From Bacillota bacterium (GTDB lineage Bacteria; Bacillota_C; Negativicutes; CTSoil-072): a stretch of DNA of 9,463 nucleotides. The notes beneath the pieces were generated by a model that had not been told where the DNA came from, made no database searches, and worked only from the letters and a program-made list of their open reading frames with translations. A program made the position numbers and the translations under genes. The stretch is taken from assembly GCA_017861495.1 (NCBI GenBank), contig JAGFXW010000070.1, forward strand, positions 1-9,463, written 5' to 3'. Below, one piece after another: positions 5,802 through 9,463 of this stretch; position 1 is the stretch's first letter; each line of letters opens with the position of its first letter.

Positions 5802-6549
5802 AACCACGAAAACAGGCGCTTTTTTTCTGCTGAAAGCTCGTAGGTTCGTCCAACTGGCCATGTTAGCTGTCCTTGGGCAATGGAGTTTTTACGGCATCTT
5901 CCGCTGTCCTTTCCTCGTTCCTTTCGTGAATTGCCAGGTTTGTCCGGTCATCACTTGCTGGGGCCGAATTACAAGTTACTTTTGGGGTTTCTGGCTGTTT
6001 CTTCCTTTGTCAGTGTTGTTTGTTGGGCGGGCGTTTTGCGGGTGGCTCTGTCCCGGTGGGTTCGTCAATCAGATGATTGGCAAGGTAGCTTTTGCAAAAC
6101 TGCGTGTTCGCAATCGGCTGACAAAGTTTGCCCTGCTGGGCATGGGCATTGGATTACTAATTGTACTGTTTCTCTGGATAGGTCTCCATAATCCGCGATC
6201 TATCGTACCAATACGAATTGGTGAATTCTGGAATTCGATCCGTCTCTCTTTTGAGCATGCCTCCTTATTTTGGTTAGTTCGAACTTTTGTTGTCCTTGGG
6301 TTGGTGTCAGCGGGATTACTGGTTGCCAATCTTTGGTGCCGGTTTGCCTGCCCTACGGGTGCTTTACTGGAACTTTTCAAAGATGCAGCCATATTTCGTG
6401 TTTTCAAGACCAGCGCTTGCAACGATTGTGATGTTTGTTTGCGAAACTGTGAAATGGGAACCCGTCCCGATGAAGCAAATTGTACAAACTGTGGTGATTG
6501 TATGAAAACTTGTCCGGTGAATGCGATCAAATTCGGGCGACAAGAATGA
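5785..6549 (+). CDS. NapH-like membrane-bound 4Fe-4S protein
   Basis: This 254-residue protein has about four membrane helices (near 20-38, 64-82, 113-133 and 160-182). It shows the NapH/CcoG/NosR-type pattern: CGWLCPGGF (85-93) and CRFACPTGA (185-193), followed by two soluble [4Fe-4S] motifs, CNDCDVCLRNC (212-222) and CTNCGDCMKTCP (233-244). A further group, C41, C50, C53 and C58 (CPFLVPFVNCQVCPVITC), lies after the first helix. Such proteins pass electrons between the quinone pool or cytoplasmic donors and another redox partner, with the ferredoxin domain inside the cell. The ATG lies within the end of the upstream gene, with GGGGGT at 5774-5779. No nitrate reductase genes are present, so the electron acceptor is unknown; the next gene, a NifB-type Fe-S assembly enzyme, is one candidate. 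Confidence 0.82.
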   Translation: MSTQNETTKTGAFFLLKARRFVQLAMLAVLGQWSFYGIFRCPFLVPFVNCQVCPVITCWGRITSYFWGFWLFLPLSVLFVGRAFCGWLCPGGFVNQMIGKVAFAKLRVRNRLTKFALLGMGIGLLIVLFLWIGLHNPRSIVPIRIGEFWNSIRLSFEHASLFWLVRTFVVLGLVSAGLLVANLWCRFACPTGALLELFKDAAIFRVFKTSACNDCDVCLRNCEMGTRPDEANCTNCGDCMKTCPVNAIKFGRQE

Positions 6550-6698
6550 ATTCAGTATTGGACAATATATGCGGAAAAACAAAAGTTAAGGCGGAGAATG
6601 TCATTTTACGGGGCTTTAAGGGGATAGTATACAGCAACGCTGCTGGTATTTAACCGGAAAAATGGGTAAAAAGGCGGTAGAAAGCGAGGCCCAACACT
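6550..6698 (+). other. NapH-like to nifB intergenic gap
   Basis: The 149-base gap holds no convincing ORF, terminator or consensus promoter. The only visible structure is a small hairpin, ATACAGCA (6629-6636) with TGCT and GTAT (6641-6649), with an ACGC loop and one bulged G. The lack of a terminator allows read-through from the NapH-like gene into nifB. GAGG at 6686-6689 is the nifB ribosome binding site. Confidence 0.4.
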
Positions 6699-7613
6699 AT
6701 GACTTGCCTGGGTGCAATCAGTCAAGAATTATTGAAAAAAACGCAAAAACACCCTTGTTATTCTACGGATGCGCATCATAAGTATGCACGGATTCATTTG
6801 CCGGTAGCGCCCCGCTGCAACATACAGTGCAACTATTGCAACCGAAAATTTGATTGCGTCAACGAAAGCCGTCCGGGTGTAACCAGCGAAGTTTTGACTC
6901 CCCAGCTTGCTGCAGAAAAATTCGCTTGGGTGAAAAGTGAGATTGCGGAGTTAAGCGTGGTAGGGATTGCCGGTCCGGGCGACGCATTGGCGGATTGGCC
7001 GTATACCAGGCAAACGATTCAAAGTATTAAGCAGGACAATCCGGATATGATTTTTTGTTTGTCTACGAATGGGCTATTATTGCCGGAACTGGCTGGCGAA
7101 ATTGTTGCGTTGGGGATTAAACATGTCACTGTGACAGTAAACGCTCTGGATATAACTATTGGTGCTAGAATCTATCAGCATATCTCCTATCACGGCAAGT
7201 ACTATCATGGAGTGGAAGCTGCAAAAATCTTAGTAGCAAACCAATTGGCCGGCATCAAATATTTAACGGAACATGGAATTTTGGTTAAGATTAACATGGT
7301 CATGCTGAAAGGGATCAATGATCTCCATATTCCGACCGTGGCGAAAAAAGTGAAAGAGCTGGGAGTATTTGTTACTAATATCATGCCGTTAATTCCGGCT
7401 CCGGGCAGTGCGTTTGAACATTTTTCGCCGACGAGCATGCAAGAAATTAATGATTTACGCAATATTTGCCAGATCGATATACAACAGATGCGGCATTGTA
7501 AGCAATGCCGGGCTGATGCGATCGGCCTTTTAGGGGAAGACCGTTCCCATGAATTCCATATGTTTGAGCCGCAAGCGATAGGACTGGGTGTAGTAAATTC
7601 TGCAGAACGGTAA
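6699..7613 (+). CDS. nifB: NifB-type radical SAM cofactor assembly protein (no NifX domain)
   Basis: This 304-residue protein carries the NifB core. NifB fuses two [4Fe-4S] units and inserts a SAM-derived carbon to make NifB-co (the 8Fe L-cluster), precursor of nitrogenase cofactors. Visible features are HPCYSTDAHHKYARIHLPVA (18-37), the radical SAM motif CNIQCNYC (C40, C44, C47), NESRPG containing the NifB ExRP motif (55-60), GPGDAL (92-97), C120 in FCLSTNG, and the C-terminal CKQC pair (C267, C270) followed by RADAIGLLGED. These cysteines correspond to those that hold the RS, K1 and K2 clusters, so the protein looks active. The C-terminal NifX-like domain of proteobacterial NifB is absent, as in archaeal and many clostridial forms. 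GAGG (6686-6689) lies 9 bases before the ATG. No nifH, nifD, nifK, nifE or nifN lies in the window, and the neighbours concern methionine. Confidence 0.9.
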   Translation: MTCLGAISQELLKKTQKHPCYSTDAHHKYARIHLPVAPRCNIQCNYCNRKFDCVNESRPGVTSEVLTPQLAAEKFAWVKSEIAELSVVGIAGPGDALADWPYTRQTIQSIKQDNPDMIFCLSTNGLLLPELAGEIVALGIKHVTVTVNALDITIGARIYQHISYHGKYYHGVEAAKILVANQLAGIKYLTEHGILVKINMVMLKGINDLHIPTVAKKVKELGVFVTNIMPLIPAPGSAFEHFSPTSMQEINDLRNICQIDIQQMRHCKQCRADAIGLLGEDRSHEFHMFEPQAIGLGVVNSAER

Positions 7614-7666
7614 CTTGAAATTGCAGTCGCATCGAATGGAAATTTGGTTGACTTAAAATATCCATC

Positions 7667-7696
7667 TTGACAAAAGATACCATGTAGTAGTATAAT
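7667..7696 (+). promoter_or_regulatory. Consensus promoter upstream of metQ
   Basis: TTGACA (7667-7672) and TATAAT (7691-7696) are both perfect consensus hexamers, separated by 18 bases. Transcription should start near 7703. The -10 lies inside a small palindrome, AGTAT-A-ATACT (7689-7699). No TCCTAT words are present, so Rrf2 control like that of the metB operon is not indicated. Confidence 0.85.
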
Positions 7697-7702
7697 ACTT
7701 AC

Positions 7703-7851
7703 CAATAGAAAAATTAATAAGGTATTGGTTGATCAGATACACTGAAGGCCGAAAATGTTGAAAAAGCATTTTTGGTCTTTTTTATTTGTCTTTTTGCAAA
7801 GGTAAACAGTGTATAGAGAAGGATGGGCCAATCCGAAACGGAGGAGAAAAA
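7703..7851 (+). promoter_or_regulatory. metQ leader with competing stems, no known riboswitch recognised
   Basis: The leader is about 150 bases. ACCAATA (7701-7707) can pair with TATTGGT (7723-7729) just after the start. ATACACTG (7737-7744) can pair perfectly with CAGTGTAT (7807-7814), a helix that would enclose the terminator hairpin at 7745-7779. The roughly 40 bases before the terminator are too short for an S-box or T-box aptamer, and none of their signatures (for example CCCGGCAACC or TGGNACCGCG) is present. The ribosome binding site GGAGGAG is at 7840-7846. The region could be an attenuator or the site of a short terminated RNA. Confidence 0.45.
7745..7783 (+). terminator. Intrinsic terminator inside the metQ leader
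   Basis: GGCCGAAAATG (7747-7757) pairs with CATTTTTGGTC (7767-7777), including two G-U pairs. The flanking AA/TT pairs extend the stem to 13 bp around a 9-base loop. A T-run (7778-7783) follows and continues as an AT-rich tail. It lies about 45-80 bases after the predicted start, so it can end the metQ-promoter transcript early. It could also serve as the terminator for read-through from nifB. Confidence 0.78.
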
Positions 7852-8676
7852 ATGAAAAAAATCAGCGCACTACTAGTCCTTATTGGTATCCTGGCCACTC
7901 TGTCCGCCGGTTGCGGCGGGGGGCAAAAGGCGGATTCACCGGGTTCATCTGTCGAGAAGAAAACGATCAAGGTCGGTGTCACGGCGGGTCCGCATGCGGA
8001 AATTATGGAAGCTGTCAAAAAGGTGGCCGCGAAAGATGGTTTGGAAATCCAAATCGTAGAATTTAATGATTACATCACTCCGAATATTGCCTTGAACCAA
8101 GGGGATATTGATGCCAACAGTTACCAGCATCAACCTTTCCTGGACAATCAGATCAAAGACCGTAAATATGATATTGTATCGATTGCTAAATCGGTGATTT
8201 TCCCAATGGGTGTTTATTCCAAGAAAATCAAAAATATTTCTGAATTGCCCAACGGTGCGGCTGTCGCCATTCCAAACGATCCCAGCAATGGCGCCAGAGC
8301 GTTGCTGTTGTTAGAGAAGGCCGGTATTATTAAGCTGAAACCGGAAGCAGGAATCAAGGCAACTGTTGCTGATATTGTAGAAAATCCGAAAAACGTGAAA
8401 ATCAAAGAATTGGATGCCGCACAGATCCCGCAGTCGCTAAATGATCTGGATGCAGCTGCGATTAATACCAACTACGCGATTGTCGCCGGTCTTATACCAA
8501 CGAAAGACGCGCTAACTATTGAAGACGGAAATTCACCGTATGCAAACGTGATCGCAGTGAGGACGAAAGACAAGGAGAATCCTACTTATCAAAAATTGAT
8601 TAACGCGTACCATTCGGCAGAAGTGAAACAATGGATTGATGAGAAGTATAAAGGATCCTTTGTACCGACCTGGTAA
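7852..8676 (+). CDS. metQ: MetQ, methionine-binding lipoprotein of the MetNIQ ABC importer
   Basis: This 274-residue NlpA/MetQ-family protein has a lipoprotein signal: MKK, a hydrophobic stretch, and the lipobox LSAGC with C21 as the lipidated residue, followed by a GGG linker. The mature domain begins [20 protein letters not shown]. It continues with the family-specific segments [20 protein letters not shown], a YQHQPFLD motif, and the [11 protein letters not shown] segment involved in ligand binding in MetQ proteins. It delivers methionine (L and often D forms) to the importer at the outer face of the membrane. The ATG at 7852 follows GGAGGAG by 5 bases; the frame extends to 7786 but lacks a suitable site there. 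metN follows after 41 bases. Putting the binding protein first differs from the more usual N-I-Q order. Confidence 0.93.
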   Translation: MKKISALLVLIGILATLSAGCGGGQKADSPGSSVEKKTIKVGVTAGPHAEIMEAVKKVAAKDGLEIQIVEFNDYITPNIALNQGDIDANSYQHQPFLDNQIKDRKYDIVSIAKSVIFPMGVYSKKIKNISELPNGAAVAIPNDPSNGARALLLLEKAGIIKLKPEAGIKATVADIVENPKNVKIKELDAAQIPQSLNDLDAAAINTNYAIVAGLIPTKDALTIEDGNSPYANVIAVRTKDKENPTYQKLINAYHSAEVKQWIDEKYKGSFVPTW

Positions 8677-8717
8677 GAACGTCTGACAATGCAGCAATGG
8701 AAAGAGGGAATGGCAGT

Positions 8718-9463
8718 ATGATCGAATTAAAAGAAATAAAAAAAGAATACCATGGGGCGAGTGGATCCATTCATGCACTGAAGGGAATCGATCTCGGCGT
8801 GAAGGCTGGTGAAATCTATGGAATTATCGGCAAGAGCGGTGCAGGAAAAAGCACCCTGATACGCTGCATCAATATGTTGGAAAAGCCATCAAGTGGCAAT
8901 GTAGTAGTCGATGGCGAAGATATCACCCTGTTGTCCGAACGGCAACTGCGGGAAACCCGCAAAAAGATCGGCATGATTTTCCAACACTTCAATCTCATAT
9001 CTTCGCGCACGGTATACGATAATGTTGCCTTTCCTCTCGAATTGGCCGGTAAAAGCAAGCAGGAGATCGAGGCAGAAGTACTGCCGTTGCTTGAATTGGT
9101 AGGTTTGAGCGATCGGATGAACCGCTATCCGGCGGAACTGAGCGGCGGCCAGAAGCAGCGGGTAGCAATCGCCCGCGCTCTGGCCAATCACCCGAAGGTA
9201 TTGTTATGCGATGAAGCTACTTCGGCCCTTGATCCGCAAACCACCCGTTCCATTCTTGAGTTGCTGAAAGATATCAATCGCAAATTTCAGTTGACGATCG
9301 TGCTGATTACGCATGAAATGCAGGTGATTAAGGAAATTTGCGACCGGGTTGCGGTGATTGAAGGTGGTTTGATCATTGAACAAGGCGCGGTCGTGGAAGT
9401 CTTTACGCGGCCGCAAAGCGCGACGACACGAGACTTCATCCGCACGATCGCCGGATATGATCT
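8718..9463 (+). CDS. metN: MetN, ATPase of the methionine ABC importer (3' end outside the window)
   Basis: The frame is open from ATG 8718 to the window end, 248 codons, with no stop. Visible ABC motifs are Walker [10 protein letters not shown] (38-46), Q-loop FQHFNL (Q89), signature LSGGQKQR (141-148), Walker B VLLCDE (161-166), the D-loop SALDP, and the H-loop histidine H199. The start [13 protein letters not shown] and the segment [19 protein letters not shown] are typical of MetN. Complete MetN is about 340 residues, with a C-terminal NIL domain that senses cytoplasmic methionine; that part lies beyond the window, and the permease gene is expected there too. GAGGG (8704-8708) lies 9 bases before the ATG. 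An in-frame ATG at 8697 lacks a good ribosome binding site. Confidence 0.93.
   Translation, partial: MIELKEIKKEYHGASGSIHALKGIDLGVKAGEIYGIIGKSGAGKSTLIRCINMLEKPSSGNVVVDGEDITLLSERQLRETRKKIGMIFQHFNLISSRTVYDNVAFPLELAGKSKQEIEAEVLPLLELVGLSDRMNRYPAELSGGQKQRVAIARALANHPKVLLCDEATSALDPQTTRSILELLKDINRKFQLTIVLITHEMQVIKEICDRVAVIEGGLIIEQGAVVEVFTRPQSATTRDFIRTIAGYD

Noticed and set aside
7786..7851. N-terminal extension of metQ starting at 7786
   Set aside because: It would put 22 polar residues ahead of a standard lipoprotein signal. ATG 7852 has a strong ribosome binding site.
7703..7851. Second S-box or a T-box before metQ
   Set aside because: The CCCGGCAACC block of the S-box and the TGGNACCGCG block of the T-box are both absent, and the space before the terminator is too short.
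1..9463. Mobile elements, CRISPR arrays, tRNA or rRNA genes
   Set aside because: No transposase or integrase frame, spaced repeat array, terminal inverted repeats or RNA-gene signature was found on either strand.

Overview
The window is chromosomal, moderately AT-rich and densely coded on the + strand. It carries sulfur amino acid metabolism genes of an anaerobic Firmicute. Several things point to the Firmicutes, perhaps the Negativicutes (Sporomusa/Pelosinus type): strong GGAGG-type ribosome binding sites, an S-box (SAM-I) riboswitch, an Rrf2 regulator, a YezD/DUF2292 protein, LarE, a NifB-type radical SAM enzyme and a MetQN importer. The genus is a guess. No tRNA, rRNA, CRISPR array, transposase or phage gene is visible.

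Left part (1-4690): the 3' end of a DUF2325 gene is followed by an Rrf2-family repressor gene. The Rrf2 promoter lies across the DUF2325 stop codon, inside a 31-bp imperfect palindrome. A second promoter (721-749), flanked by copies of the same TCCTAT/ATAGGA words, drives a four-gene operon: cystathionine gamma-synthase (metB/metI type), cystathionine lyase (metC type), a protein with two tandem DUF2292 units, and a LarE-type PP-loop sulfur transferase. A SAM-I riboswitch lies in the leader, so the operon appears to have two layers of control: Rrf2 at initiation and SAM in the leader RNA. A clear intrinsic terminator closes the operon at 4644-4687.

Middle part (4690-7613): a new promoter precedes a Tat-exported ModA-like binding protein. 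Its gene overlaps one for a membrane NapH-like iron-sulfur protein. Next comes a stand-alone NifB-type radical SAM protein with all recognisable cluster ligands. No nitrogenase structural gene, molybdate permease or ModC ATPase lies in the window.

Right part (7614-9463): a consensus promoter and a short leader with an internal intrinsic terminator precede metQ (methionine-binding lipoprotein). metN (its ATPase) follows and runs off the window end.

Taken together, the genes would import methionine, convert homoserine ester plus cysteine to homocysteine through cystathionine, and mobilise sulfur (LarE). The NifB, NapH-like and ModA-like genes between two methionine modules are the least explained part. 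They may support a nitrogenase-like cofactor or a sulfur-salvage reductase encoded elsewhere, but this is a hypothesis.
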